Shown here one piece after another: positions 8,028-17,969 of a stretch of DNA of 62,920 nucleotides. A program made the translations under genes and the position numbers. Within the stretch, counting starts at the first letter, position 1. Each line of letters begins with the position of its first letter. The DNA comes from an uncultured Clostridium sp. (GTDB lineage: Bacteria; Bacillota; Clostridia; TANB77; CAG-508), in NCBI GenBank assembly GCA_930982035.1, contig CAKNJL010000005.1, forward strand, positions 1 to 62,920, read 5' to 3'. A model generated the notes under the pieces. That model was not told where the DNA came from and made no database searches. It was given only the letters and a program-made list of their open reading frames with translations.

Positions 8028-8954
8028 ATGGAAAAAGAAGTATTTATATTTGGACACAAAAACCCAGACACAGACTCAATCTGTTCAAGTCTAGTAAGAG
8101 AAAGATTAGACAAAAAGAATGGATGGGATTGCACAGTAGCAAAAAGATTAGGAAAAATTAATAAAGAAACAGAATATGTACTAAATTATCTAAAAATATC
8201 TGCACCAGAAATGCTAGATGAAATAGAAGAAGGACAAGAAGTATGTCTAGTAGACCACAATGAATTTAACCAAAGTGCAGAAGGAATCGAAAAAGCAAAA
8301 ATATTATCAGTAACAGATCACCACAGAATATCAAATTTTGAAACAGCAGAACCATTATATTACACAGCAAAACCATATGGTTGTACATGTACGATTTTAT
8401 TTGAAGAATATAAAGCATATGGACATGAAATTTCTAGAGAAGAGGCAATTTTGATGGCAAGTGCTATAATATCAGATACATTATTATTAAAATCACCAAC
8501 AACAACAGAACATGATAAAAAAGCTTTAGAAGAATTAGGAAAAATAGCAGAAATTAATATTAATGAATATGGATTAGAAATGTTAAAAGCAGGAACAGAT
8601 TTAGGAGATTTTTCAGAAGCAGAATTAGTAAATTTAGACGCTAAAAATCTAGACAAAGATGGTAAAAAATTTGTAATTGCTCAAGTAAATACAGTTAGTA
8701 TAGAAGATGTACTAAAAAGACAAAAAGATTTAGAAAGTGCAATTAATAGTGAAATAGAGAAAAAAGGTTTACAACTTTTTGTATTAGCTATAACAGATAT
8801 ATTAAATAGCAATTCAGAAATTATAGCTTTAGGAGATAGAACAGATGCAGTAGAAAAAGCATTTGATGTTAAATTAGAAGATAATAAAGCATTTTTAAAA
8901 GGAGTTGTTTCAAGAAAGAAACAATTATTACCTAATATAGATAAAAATATGTAA
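8028..8954 (+). CDS. ppaC: Manganese-dependent (family II) inorganic pyrophosphatase
   Basis: Hydrolyses pyrophosphate to two phosphates, driving biosynthesis forward in the cytosol. It is a DHH-family protein. Metal ligands are seen in FGHKNPDTDSI, LVDHNE and the signature VTDHHRI. The C-terminal substrate-binding block SRKKQLLP is present. The 308-residue length is normal, and there are no regulatory CBS domains. The ATG at 8028 is preferred since family members start right before the beta strand EVFIFGHKN; the GTG at 8019 is only 2 bases from the AAAGGA site. It is transcribed from its own consensus promoter. Confidence 0.95.
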   Translation: MEKEVFIFGHKNPDTDSICSSLVRERLDKKNGWDCTVAKRLGKINKETEYVLNYLKISAPEMLDEIEEGQEVCLVDHNEFNQSAEGIEKAKILSVTDHHRISNFETAEPLYYTAKPYGCTCTILFEEYKAYGHEISREEAILMASAIISDTLLLKSPTTTEHDKKALEELGKIAEININEYGLEMLKAGTDLGDFSEAELVNLDAKNLDKDGKKFVIAQVNTVSIEDVLKRQKDLESAINSEIEKKGLQLFVLAITDILNSNSEIIALGDRTDAVEKAFDVKLEDNKAFLKGVVSRKKQLLPNIDKNM

Positions 8955-8964
8955 TGTAAAGAAA

Positions 8965-9071
8965 AACGATGATTTGGGGACGGAGAAAAAATCATCGTTC
9001 ATAAATTTATTTTATAAATATACAATGTGAGAACATAAAATGATGATTTTTTCTCCGTCCCCAAATCATCA
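8965..9071. repeat. GGGGACGG-type palindromes, inverted pair between ppaC and smc
   Basis: Two copies of one palindromic unit lie head to head: 8965-8999 (arms AACGATGAT/ATCATCGTT around TTGGGGACGGAGAAAAA) and 9041-9071 (arms TGATGATTT/AAATCATCA around TTTCTCCGTCCCC). Further copies lie at 46381-46407 and, degenerate, at 30953-30982. The second copy ends 4 bases before the smc Shine-Dalgarno. Confidence 0.75.
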
Positions 9072-9085
9072 AAGAGGAGATATAC

Positions 9086-12000
9086 ATGTATTTAAAAAGA
9101 TTAGAGTTACAAGGATTTAAATCATTTGCAGATAAAACAGTATTAGAATTTATGCCAGGAATTACAAGTGTTATAGGACCAAATGGTTCAGGAAAAAGCA
9201 ATATATCAGATGCAATTAGATGGGTTCTAGGAGAGCAAAGTATGAAATCTTTAAGAGGTTCTAAATCTCTTGATATCATCTTTGCAGGAACTCAGAACAG
9301 AAAATCATTAGGATTTGCAGAGGCGTCACTTGTATTTGACAATACAGATGGAAGTCTTCCTATAGAATATTCAGAAGTAACAGTTACAAGAAAGATTTAT
9401 AGAAGTGGAGAAACAGGCTATTACATCAACAAAGTGCCATGTAGGCTAAAAGATGTTTTAGAATTATTTATGGATACAGGAATTGGAAAAGATGGATATT
9501 CTATTATTGGACAAGGGAAGATAGATGAAATTTTAAGTAATAAATCAGAGGATAGAAGACATATTTTTGAAGAGGCAGCAGGTATTGTTAAGTATAGGGT
9601 AAGAAAAGTAGAGAGTGAGAAGAAGTTAGAACACACAAAACTAAATCTTCTTAGAATTAATGATATATTAGCTGAAATCGAGACAAATTTGGATCCTTTA
9701 AAAGTTCAATCTGAAAAGGCTAAAAAATATTTGAATCTAAGAGAAGAATTAAAAAATATAGAAATTGGTTTGTTTTTATATAATATCGAAAAATACAAAA
9801 AAGACCTAGAAGAAATCGTAAGAGATGAAGAGGTATATAAAGAACAATGTAATGAAGAAGAGGGAAGATTAGAAAGAATAAAAGCATTAAAAGAAGAGTT
9901 GAAATCTGAAATTGATAGCATAACAGAATCAATAGAAGAGATGTCAAATTTAGGTTTTGAAAGCAAAAAAGAAATCGAAATGTTGAACTCAGATATTAAT
10001 GTGTCTAATACAAGAATTGAAAATAACAAACAAAACAAGGAAAGATTTGAAAAAGAGATAGAAGAATTATCTGCAAGAATTAATGATTTAGAAGAAGAGA
10101 AAAAACAAAAAGAAGAAAAAAAGGAAAATTTAAAAACTAATAAAGAAAAGTTTGCAAAAGAACTAGAAGAAAAAGAAAAAGAATTAGCTGAAATTACAAA
10201 AAAATTGTCTGGTAAAGAATTAGAAATAGAAGAGCATAAGAAAAAAGTAGAAGAAAACACAGATAAAAAATATGAATTACAGTCAAATATTAGTGAACAA
10301 GATATCAATTATCAAAACTACAAAAAAAGACAAGAACAAATAAAGAATGAAATTGCTGGAAATATCTCTGAATTAGACAATACAAGGATGAAAAAGGAAG
10401 AAATATCAAAAGACTTCTATGAGATTGAAAGTAAAAGAAATAAAATTTTAGCAGATTTAGAAGATGTTAATAAACAAAAGCAAGAGGCAGATAGAAAATT
10501 AAAAGATTATGAAAGTAAAATTAATATGCTTTCAGGAGAAAAGAGAATTAAAGAATCAAAACTAAAATTTTTAATAGAAACAGAAAAAGAAAAAGAAGGA
10601 TATATAAAAAGTGTAAAGTCACTTCTAAAAGACTGTGAAACAATAAAAGAATTAGGAATAGGTATGCATGGTGTTTTGGCAAATATCATAGAAGTTCCAG
10701 AAGAATATCAAACAGCAATAGAGATGTGTTTAGGAAGTAGTCTTCAAAATATAGTAACAGAAAATGAAGAAACAGCAAAAAGATTAATAGAACATTTGAG
10801 AAAAAATAATTTAGGAAGAGCATCATTTTTGCCAATAACTTCAGTAAAAGGTAAAAAAATTGATAGGATAAAAGGAAAAAATAATGGAATTATAGGAATT
10901 GCATCAGACCTAGTTAAATATAACAAAAAATATGAGAATATCATATTAAACTTATTAGGTAGAACTGTTGTTGTACAAGACATGGAAACAGCAATTAGAG
11001 TGGCAAAAGATAATGGATATTCTTTTAGAATAATTACATTAGAAGGTGATGTAATAAATCCGTCAGGAGCAATTACTGGAGGTTCAGTAGCAAAGAAAAC
11101 AGTTAATATTTTAGGAAGAGGCAGAGAAATTGAAAAATTACAAAAAGAAATTAAAAATCTGGAAGAGCAAATACAAAAATTAGAGAAGGAAAAAGAGGAA
11201 TACCAAAATTCTATAGAGGATGTTATAGAAGAATCAGCTCTATTTGAAAAAGAATTACAAGAAATAGAAATCAATTATGCAACAGGAAAAGAAAAAATAA
11301 ATGCTATAGAAGAAAATATCAATAGAGTAGAAACTAGACTAAATAAATTAAAAGAAGAAAGCAAAAAACTAGAAGAACAAAAAGAAGAAAGTCTAAAAAA
11401 TAAAGAGGATTTACAGGAAAAAATAGAAACTATAAATGAAGAAAATGAAAAATCAAAAAAGATAATTACAGAATTTGCAGACTTAAACAAAGATAATCAA
11501 AAATATGTAGACGACTTAAATTTTGATATAACAAATTTGAAAATATCTGTATCATCTTTTGATGAAAGTGAAAGCTCAATAGAAGAGATTCAAGAAAGAA
11601 TCAATTCAGAAATAAATAGTACAAATAAAAGTATTCAAAATAAAAAAATACAAATAGAACAAATTGTAAAAGATAATTCTGATTTGGAAGAATCAATCAA
11701 AGAAACTAAAGAAAAAATAGATAAGATAAAAGAAGAAGTAGAAAACAGTGGGTCTAAAATTGAAGAATTAAAAGAAAAAAGAACACAGAAAAATGAAAAA
11801 CTTGCTAAAGAAGAAGAAGAGATTAATACTAAATTTAAAACAATAGAAGACTTAAAAGCACAGATTGTAAAAGTAGATGTAAAGAAAACTAAGCTAGAAG
11901 AAGACATCAATGAAATAATTAACAAGATGTGGGAAGAATATGAATTAACACCAAATAATGTTGAAGACTATAAAAAGCCAGATAATGTACAATTAACACA

Positions 12001-12637
12001 GAAAAAAGTTAAAGATTTGAGAAATCAAATTAGAGAATTAGGAAGTGTAAATATAGATTCTATAGATGAATATAAAAATCTAAAAGATAGATATGATTTT
12101 ATGTGTGAACAAAGAGTGGATTTAGAAAGCACAATGGCAAAATTAAGAAAAATTATTTCAGATATGACAAGTATTATGAAAGAACAATTTAAAGAAAAAT
12201 TTGAGATGATTAATAAAAATTTTGCAGAAGTGTTTAGAGAACTGTTTGGCGGGGGAAATGCAAGTTTGACATTAGAAGATAAAGAAAATATTTTGGAATG
12301 TGGAATAGAAATAACAGTACAACCTCCAGGAAAAAAATTACAAAATATGATGCTTTTATCGGGTGGAGAAAAGGCATTTACAGCAATAGCTTTATTGTTT
12401 GCTATATTGAAAATTAATCCAGCCCCATTCTGTGTGTTAGATGAGATTGAAGCTGCACTAGATGATGTAAATGTTTATAGATTTGCTGAATATTTGAAGA
12501 AGTTTTCTAAAAATACACAGTTCTTGGTTATTACTCATAGAAAGGGTACTATGGAAGTGGCAGATACAGTTTATGGAATTACCATGGAGGAAAATGGTAT
12601 ATCAAAATTGTTGTCGATGAAATTGAAAAATGAGTGA
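9086..12637 (+). CDS. smc: Chromosome segregation ATPase SMC
   Basis: The core of the bacterial condensin (with ScpA/ScpB), organising and segregating chromosomes. The 1183 residues have the full architecture. The N-terminal head carries Walker A GPNGSGKSNISDA (residues about 32-44). A coiled coil runs to about 505, followed by a hinge domain (about 515-670, with GGSVAKKTVNILGR at its end). A second coiled coil leads to the C-terminal head with signature LLSGGEKAFTAIA and Walker B FCVLDEIEAALDD. The ATG has GAGGAG upstream. The usual neighbours (rnc, ftsY) are not adjacent; a palindromic repeat separates it from ppaC. Confidence 0.97.
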   Translation: MYLKRLELQGFKSFADKTVLEFMPGITSVIGPNGSGKSNISDAIRWVLGEQSMKSLRGSKSLDIIFAGTQNRKSLGFAEASLVFDNTDGSLPIEYSEVTVTRKIYRSGETGYYINKVPCRLKDVLELFMDTGIGKDGYSIIGQGKIDEILSNKSEDRRHIFEEAAGIVKYRVRKVESEKKLEHTKLNLLRINDILAEIETNLDPLKVQSEKAKKYLNLREELKNIEIGLFLYNIEKYKKDLEEIVRDEEVYKEQCNEEEGRLERIKALKEELKSEIDSITESIEEMSNLGFESKKEIEMLNSDINVSNTRIENNKQNKERFEKEIEELSARINDLEEEKKQKEEKKENLKTNKEKFAKELEEKEKELAEITKKLSGKELEIEEHKKKVEENTDKKYELQSNISEQDINYQNYKKRQEQIKNEIAGNISELDNTRMKKEEISKDFYEIESKRNKILADLEDVNKQKQEADRKLKDYESKINMLSGEKRIKESKLKFLIETEKEKEGYIKSVKSLLKDCETIKELGIGMHGVLANIIEVPEEYQTAIEMCLGSSLQNIVTENEETAKRLIEHLRKNNLGRASFLPITSVKGKKIDRIKGKNNGIIGIASDLVKYNKKYENIILNLLGRTVVVQDMETAIRVAKDNGYSFRIITLEGDVINPSGAITGGSVAKKTVNILGRGREIEKLQKEIKNLEEQIQKLEKEKEEYQNSIEDVIEESALFEKELQEIEINYATGKEKINAIEENINRVETRLNKLKEESKKLEEQKEESLKNKEDLQEKIETINEENEKSKKIITEFADLNKDNQKYVDDLNFDITNLKISVSSFDESESSIEEIQERINSEINSTNKSIQNKKIQIEQIVKDNSDLEESIKETKEKIDKIKEEVENSGSKIEELKEKRTQKNEKLAKEEEEINTKFKTIEDLKAQIVKVDVKKTKLEEDINEIINKMWEEYELTPNNVEDYKKPDNVQLTQKKVKDLRNQIRELGSVNIDSIDEYKNLKDRYDFMCEQRVDLESTMAKLRKIISDMTSIMKEQFKEKFEMINKNFAEVFRELFGGGNASLTLEDKENILECGIEITVQPPGKKLQNMMLLSGGEKAFTAIALLFAILKINPAPFCVLDEIEAALDDVNVYRFAEYLKKFSKNTQFLVITHRKGTMEVADTVYGITMEENGISKLLSMKLKNE

Positions 12638-12823
12638 ATTTAATATGTATATTAAAGAATGTAAGTCTAAATATGTTATAAAATTTTTGACTAAAAATTT
12701 TGGATATGCAAATAAAAATGTAATCTGTTTCATTATATGCTGTATTTTATGTAACATGAGATAATTAAATGATAAAAAACAAAACAACTAGTATGTTGTA
12801 AGTAAGGAGAAGAAATAAATACA

Positions 12824-13324
12824 ATGAAAGCTATTTTTTTAGATATTGACGGTGTACTAAATTCGGACGAATACTTTGATAAGGTTAGTAACTTAAATAT
12901 ACAAGGAATAGAACAAGAAATTGACATAGAAAAAATAAAATTATTAAAAAAAGCAATAAATGAAACCGGAGCAAAGGTTGTATTAAGTTCATCATGGAGA
13001 TATACAAAAAAAGCACAACAACTCAAAGAATTATTAGCAAATTATGAGATTTGTGTAGATACAACACCATTTATACAAAATAGAAGAGGTTTAGAAATAA
13101 AGAAGTATTTATTGGAACATAAATGTATAGAAGATTTTGTTATATTAGATGATGAAGTATTTGATTCTTATGATGATGTGTTAATAAAAAAATTAGTAAA
13201 AATATCAAATAAAAATGGTCATAGTCTCGGAGAAGGATTGCAGCCTAAAGATGTAAATGAAATTATAGAAAGATTAGGAAGAAAAAAGGTAAAAAATGAA
13301 ATAGAACAAGAATTAGAAAGATAA
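12824..13324 (+). CDS. Small HAD-superfamily phosphatase (HAD domain of the 'Swiss army knife' RNA-repair type)
   Basis: A 166-residue soluble protein. The HAD nucleophile motif IFLDIDGVLNS is at the N-terminus, motif II is VVLSSSWRY, and the acidic motif is FVILDDEVFD. The compact form with SSSWR and a late DD pair resembles the HAD domain described in polyfunctional RNA-repair proteins, but here it stands alone. A role in nucleic-acid end processing is inference only. The ATG follows AAGGAG. Confidence 0.7.
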   Translation: MKAIFLDIDGVLNSDEYFDKVSNLNIQGIEQEIDIEKIKLLKKAINETGAKVVLSSSWRYTKKAQQLKELLANYEICVDTTPFIQNRRGLEIKKYLLEHKCIEDFVILDDEVFDSYDDVLIKKLVKISNKNGHSLGEGLQPKDVNEIIERLGRKKVKNEIEQELER

Positions 13325-13447
13325 ATTACCATTTAGATTTATGGCGATATGATGTATTGAATTATTATACAATAGAGATAAAACAAAAAAGTAGCATTTT
13401 GTAAATACATCACAAATATAAAAGTGTTAACTACTGTAAGTAAATAG

Positions 13448-14107
13448 TTACAATATAATTTTGCAAAAACCAATTATAATAAGCAAAATACCAGAAATTG
13501 TAGACCAAATATTATCAGGCAATTTATTGAATGAATAAAGTTTTTTTCCACAATAGTTTCCAATATTCAAGAAAAATAATTGAAAAAAACTAATTAATAA
13601 AGGAAACAAAATAGAAAAAGTATTTATCATACTAAAACCAATTCCAATACAAAAGCTATCTAAAGAAAGTGCTAAACCAAGAAAAAGTGCTTCTTTAGAA
13701 TCTATTGTATTGGATTTATCTAAATCCGAAGATGTCGGATTTTTAATAATTTTTATGGTAATACCAAGACATTTAATAAAAAAAGAATATATTTTTTCAG
13801 TATCATTCAAATTTGTATCAGAACTAATTTTACAATCTTTTTTATTATTTCTTAGAGCTTGGAAACACATAAAAAATCCCATAAATATCAAAATAAAACT
13901 TCCCAAGTAATCAATAATAAAATCAGGTAAAAAATATTTCAAAATATTTCCAAAATAAATAGAAATTGTAGAAATAGTAAAAGCAACTAAAAATAAAATA
14001 AATTTTGCAAATAGAGTTATTTTTGTATTTTTTATTCCATATGTAATTCCAATTCCAAGTGAATCTATACTACTAGAAATCGCTAAAAATAAACAGTTAA
14101 GTAGCAT
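13448..14107 (-). CDS. ytaF: YtaF-like sporulation membrane protein (MntP superfamily)
   Basis: A 219-residue membrane protein with two repeated three-helix halves. Each half begins with a similar signature: ISSSIDSLGIGITYGI near residue 10 and LALSLDSFCIGIGFSM near 145, with conserved aspartates inside the membrane. This duplicated pattern marks the MntP/YtaF family. The closest named relative is YtaF, a membrane protein expressed during sporulation in bacilli; MntP proteins export manganese. The minus-strand start has GGAGGGG upstream. It is divergent from the P-type ATPase, across a 168-base gap with no clear riboswitch. Confidence 0.75.
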   Translation of the reverse strand: MLLNCLFLAISSSIDSLGIGITYGIKNTKITLFAKFILFLVAFTISTISIYFGNILKYFLPDFIIDYLGSFILIFMGFFMCFQALRNNKKDCKISSDTNLNDTEKIYSFFIKCLGITIKIIKNPTSSDLDKSNTIDSKEALFLGLALSLDSFCIGIGFSMINTFSILFPLLISFFQLFFLNIGNYCGKKLYSFNKLPDNIWSTISGILLIIIGFCKIIL

Positions 14108-14275
14108 TATAACCCCTCCATTAAAGATATGCTAATAACATAATATGAATTACATAATTAAATTGTGTAAAAATATGGACACACCTGAATACAAAATTAG
14201 TAATAAAAATAATTTACATGAATACAATTACAAAGAAAAGGGACAAGATAAGTCCATACAAAGGAGAGGAAGAAT

Positions 14276-16882
14276 ATGTGGGAAACACTTAGAAAAGAAG
14301 AAGTTGAAAGAAAACTTGGCACAAATTACAAAAAGGGATTAACTAATGAGGAGGTTTCAAAAAGGCAAAATCAATATGGCAAAAACGAGTTGGAAAATGG
14401 CAAAAAAGAAGGAATTATTATTAAATTCTTCAAACAATTTAATGATTTTATGATTATCGTTTTAATCATGGCATCTATTGTATCAGCAGGAATATCATGG
14501 TATCAAGGGGAAAATGACTATATTGATTCCATTATAATAATTGCCATCGTAGTACTAAATGCATTAATGGGAGTATTACAAGAAGCAAAAGCTGAAAAAT
14601 CTATAGAAAGTCTAAAAAAGATGACACCACAAATGTCAAAAGTTATAAGAGAAGGAAAAGAAAAAGAGATTGAGTCAGAAGAATTAACAGTAGGAGATAT
14701 TGTCATATTAGAAGCGGGAAATAGTGTACCAGCAGATTGTAGAATTATAGAAAGTTACAACTTAAAGATAGAAGAATCTAGTTTAACAGGAGAGACTCAA
14801 GGAATCGAAAAAGATGGAAATGTGATTTGTAAAAAAGGTATACCATTAGGTGACATTGTAAATATGGCATTTATGGGAAGTACAGTTGTAAATGGACATG
14901 CAAAAGTTGTAGTAACAGACATAGGTATGAATACCAAAGTAGGAAAAATTGCAAATATGATAATAGAAAATGAATCACCAGAGACGCCAATACAGAAAAA
15001 ATTAAATCAAGTAGGAAAAATATTAGGAGTCATTTGTCTAATAATATGTTTAGTAATATTTGTTATAGGAATCATAAAAAAGATACCTCCAATGGAAATG
15101 TTTATGACATCAGTAGGCTTAGCAGTTGCCGCAATACCAGAAGGTTTGCCAGCAATAGTAACAATAATGTTATCAATAGGTGTGACTAAGATGTCAAAAA
15201 GAAATAGTATTATCAGAAAATTACCAGCAGTTGAAACACTAGGAAGCAGTAATGTTATATGTTCTGATAAAACAGGAACATTAACACAAAATAAAATGAA
15301 AGTAGTAGAGATAAAATCAGAAAATCCAAATTTAGCAATGGAACTAGGAGCAATGTGTACAGATAGTAAAATAGAAATAAACAATGGAAAAGTAGAAGTA
15401 GTAGGAGAACCAACAGAAATAGCATTAGTCGAAGTTGCATATAAAAATAGATTAGATAAAAATGAACTATATAAGGCAAAACCTAGAATAAATGAAATTC
15501 CATTTGATTCAAATAGAAAGATGATGACAACAATACATAAATTAGAAAATGGAAAATATAGAGTCATAACAAAAGGAGCACCAGATATATTATTAAATAG
15601 GTGTATAGGAATAAATAAAGAAAAAATATTAAAAGAAAATGAAAAAATGGCAAATAAAGCATTAAGAGTAATTGCAGTTACATATAAAGATATAGATACA
15701 ATTCCAAATAAAATAGAGAGTAGTAGTATAGAAAAGAATTTAAACTTTGTAGGATTAATAGGAATGATAGACCCTCCAAGAGAAGGTGTAAAAGAAGCAG
15801 TTGAGACCTGTAAAAAAGCAGGAATCAAAACAGTAATGATAACAGGAGACCATATTGCAACTGCAAAAGCAATTGCAGAAAAAATAGGAATATTAACCAG
15901 AAAAGACAAAGCAATTACAGGAGCAGAATTAGATGAAATAAATCAAGAAACATTTGAAAAAGAAGTTCAAAATTACACAGTTTTTGCAAGAGTAACACCT
16001 GAACATAAAGTAAGAATAGTAAAAGCATGGCAAAAAAAAGGAGCAGTTGTAGCAATGACAGGAGATGGTGTAAATGACAGCCCAGCACTAAAAAGCGCAG
16101 ATATAGGAATAGCAATGGGAAAAGGAGGAACAGATGTAGCCAAAAATGCATCTGATATGATTTTAGTAGATGATAATTTTGTAACAATTGTTTCAGCAGT
16201 AAAACAAGGAAGAAATATATATGATAATATAAGAAAAGCAATCCATTTTCTAATTGCAACAAATATAGGAGAAATTGTAACTATATTTATGGGATTGGTA
16301 TTAGGACTTAAATCACCATTACTTGCAATACAATTATTATGGATAAATTTAGTAACAGATTCATTACCAGCAATAGCAATAGGCTTAGAACCAGCAGAAA
16401 AAGATATAATGGAAAGAAAACCAGTAGACTCTAAAAAAGGAATATTTGCAGATGGTTTATGGGGCAAAATTATAGTAGAAGGTATTATGATAGGAATGCT
16501 AACATTAATAGCATTTAGTATAGGAAATAAATACTATGGTGTAGAAGTAGGAAGAACAATGGCTTTTATAAGCATGGGACTATTAGAACTTGTCCACAGC
16601 TTTAATATAAAAAGTGAAAAATCTATCTTCAAAACAGGAATATTAGAAAATAAATATCTAATAGGAAGTTTTGTTTTAGGAGTTTTTGTACAAACAATAG
16701 TTGTACTAATACCAGCATTAGCAGAAATATTCAATGTAGTTAATTTGAACTCAACTCAATGGTTAATCACATTAGCTATTTCTATATTACCGATACCAAT
16801 AATCGAATTACAAAAAATTGTAAATGCAAAAAAATGTCCAATTGGGGACGTTTCTGTTTTGGACATTTATAAAAATGTATAG
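14276..16882 (+). CDS. P-type cation ATPase, SERCA/calcium type (P2A-like)
   Basis: An 868-residue membrane pump using ATP to export cations, most likely Ca2+. Motifs are complete: actuator LTGET, AAIPEGLPA in M4, phosphorylation site CSDKTGTLTQNK, MTGDHIATAKAI, hinge MTGDGVNDSPALK, and NLVTDSLPAIAIGLEP in M6. The M4 and M6 patterns are those of Ca2+ pumps. The ATG follows AAGGAGAGG. The last 15 or so codons (CPIGDVSVLDIY...) are encoded by a palindromic repeat (16832-16868) that has replaced the native C-terminus. Mn2+ or Na+ transport is not excluded. Confidence 0.9.
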   Translation: MWETLRKEEVERKLGTNYKKGLTNEEVSKRQNQYGKNELENGKKEGIIIKFFKQFNDFMIIVLIMASIVSAGISWYQGENDYIDSIIIIAIVVLNALMGVLQEAKAEKSIESLKKMTPQMSKVIREGKEKEIESEELTVGDIVILEAGNSVPADCRIIESYNLKIEESSLTGETQGIEKDGNVICKKGIPLGDIVNMAFMGSTVVNGHAKVVVTDIGMNTKVGKIANMIIENESPETPIQKKLNQVGKILGVICLIICLVIFVIGIIKKIPPMEMFMTSVGLAVAAIPEGLPAIVTIMLSIGVTKMSKRNSIIRKLPAVETLGSSNVICSDKTGTLTQNKMKVVEIKSENPNLAMELGAMCTDSKIEINNGKVEVVGEPTEIALVEVAYKNRLDKNELYKAKPRINEIPFDSNRKMMTTIHKLENGKYRVITKGAPDILLNRCIGINKEKILKENEKMANKALRVIAVTYKDIDTIPNKIESSSIEKNLNFVGLIGMIDPPREGVKEAVETCKKAGIKTVMITGDHIATAKAIAEKIGILTRKDKAITGAELDEINQETFEKEVQNYTVFARVTPEHKVRIVKAWQKKGAVVAMTGDGVNDSPALKSADIGIAMGKGGTDVAKNASDMILVDDNFVTIVSAVKQGRNIYDNIRKAIHFLIATNIGEIVTIFMGLVLGLKSPLLAIQLLWINLVTDSLPAIAIGLEPAEKDIMERKPVDSKKGIFADGLWGKIIVEGIMIGMLTLIAFSIGNKYYGVEVGRTMAFISMGLLELVHSFNIKSEKSIFKTGILENKYLIGSFVLGVFVQTIVVLIPALAEIFNVVNLNSTQWLITLAISILPIPIIELQKIVNAKKCPIGDVSVLDIYKNV
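16832..16868. repeat. GGGGACGTTTC-type palindrome inside the 3' end of the ATPase gene
   Basis: AAATGTCCAA and TTGGACATTT arms flank GGGGACGTTTC. It is the half-length relative of the large palindrome at 26727-26810. It is translated as the end of the ATPase and supplies its stop region. Confidence 0.65.
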
Positions 16883-16966
16883 AATGTATTGAAAAATCAT
16901 GCGAATTGTATTAAGATAAATGTCAGTAGATTGTAGTAATGTCATTTTTCTAAAGGGGGAAACAAG

Positions 16967-17818
16967 ATGAAAAGGGACAACATTATTGGAAAAGAAATTG
17001 TGGTTAAATTTGAAGGAGGAGAATGTGAAAACTATATACCTCGGATAAAAAGAGTGGAGATAATCCGCCGTTGCCCAGAATGGTGGGCTGTTGCAAAATG
17101 CTGGGGAAGAGAAAAAATAAGAGGAACTTGGCAGGATAAATATGTATTAGAAGAACTTTCTAACCCTTTTACCATAGATGGACTAGAAGGATGGAAAACT
17201 TGGCCAGAGCAATCCAAAAAAATTGGTCAAATTTATGGAAAAGGTGAAGATGAAAATGGAAGAGAAATCAAAAGTGCCAGAAGTTTAACAATTGAAGATA
17301 TAAATCAATTGTTAGGAATAACTATTGACTGGGATAAAGGAATTGTCAGAATGGATGATAAGATAGTCTATTTTAATGAAAATTTAGGTCAAGTAGTAAA
17401 TTACTGGCAGAAAAAACTGAAAACAAAAAAGAAACTTGTAAATAACATGTATTCTTTAACAGAAATTACAAAAAGAGAAATAGAGTTGTTAACTACACCT
17501 AAAGATAGATGGGGTAATGACAATTTAAGAGCTAATATTTTAGGCTCTACTTATATGGGGAATTCAGAATTAGGAGTATACATACTCACTAATCAGGAAG
17601 TTATACCAGTTAAGTTATTTTCATTATATGGCAATGAAGAATATTCGGTCAGTGGAAGAATTCGACCAGTTATATTCTTTGAATCCGAAGAACAAAAACC
17701 GTTAGAAGAAGAAGCTAAAGAAATAATGGAACTGATTGAAGAAAAGGTAAAAATAGGTTTACCAGAAAAAGTGAAAAAAGATTTTGCAGATATTATTGAA
17801 ATATTAAAACGTGAATAA
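16967..17818 (+). CDS. Uncharacterised protein, conserved Clostridia-type C-terminal half
   Basis: 283 residues, soluble, no signal peptide. I do not recognise the N-terminal half, which is rich in Trp/Cys/Arg (RRCPEWWAVAKCWG). From about residue 165, the stretch WGNDNLRANILGS, GVYILTNQEVIPVKLF and SVSGRIRPVIFF resembles the module found at the end of Clostridia pilin-like surface proteins, where it reads 'ASR...LRPVVS' (DUF6273-like); compare the protein ending at 35929. That resemblance is by eye. A glutamate/lysine-rich helix ends the protein. The ATG follows AAGGGGG. It is closed by a strong terminator, so it forms a one-gene unit. Confidence 0.55.
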   Translation: MKRDNIIGKEIVVKFEGGECENYIPRIKRVEIIRRCPEWWAVAKCWGREKIRGTWQDKYVLEELSNPFTIDGLEGWKTWPEQSKKIGQIYGKGEDENGREIKSARSLTIEDINQLLGITIDWDKGIVRMDDKIVYFNENLGQVVNYWQKKLKTKKKLVNNMYSLTEITKREIELLTTPKDRWGNDNLRANILGSTYMGNSELGVYILTNQEVIPVKLFSLYGNEEYSVSGRIRPVIFFESEEQKPLEEEAKEIMELIEEKVKIGLPEKVKKDFADIIEILKRE

Positions 17819-17837
17819 GAATAAGCCACAATACAGA

Positions 17838-17866
17838 ACGCGGTCAAATTTGACCGCGTATATTTT
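17838..17866 (+). terminator. Intrinsic terminator
   Basis: Perfect stem ACGCGGTCAAA/TTTGACCGCGT (17838-17859), followed by ATATTTTTA. It lies 20 bases after the preceding stop. Confidence 0.8.
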
Positions 17867-17900
17867 TAATGATAGTAGAAATTATTTAGAGTGCATTTTG

Positions 17901-17930
17901 TTGGACTTTTGTAATTTTTAATGGTATAAA
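17901..17930 (+). promoter_or_regulatory. Probable promoter for the DUF3592 gene
   Basis: TTGGAC, an 18-base spacer and TATAAA with TGG immediately before the -10. It is about 40 bases upstream of the start codon. Confidence 0.5.
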
Positions 17931-17969
17931 AATTATGAAAAACATTAAATGAAAAGAAAGAGGGATAAA

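Noticed and set aside
14108-14275. Metal-sensing riboswitch between ytaF and the P-type ATPase
   Set aside because: I could not find the paired loops of the Mn2+ (yybP-ykoY) or Mg2+ leaders in either direction.
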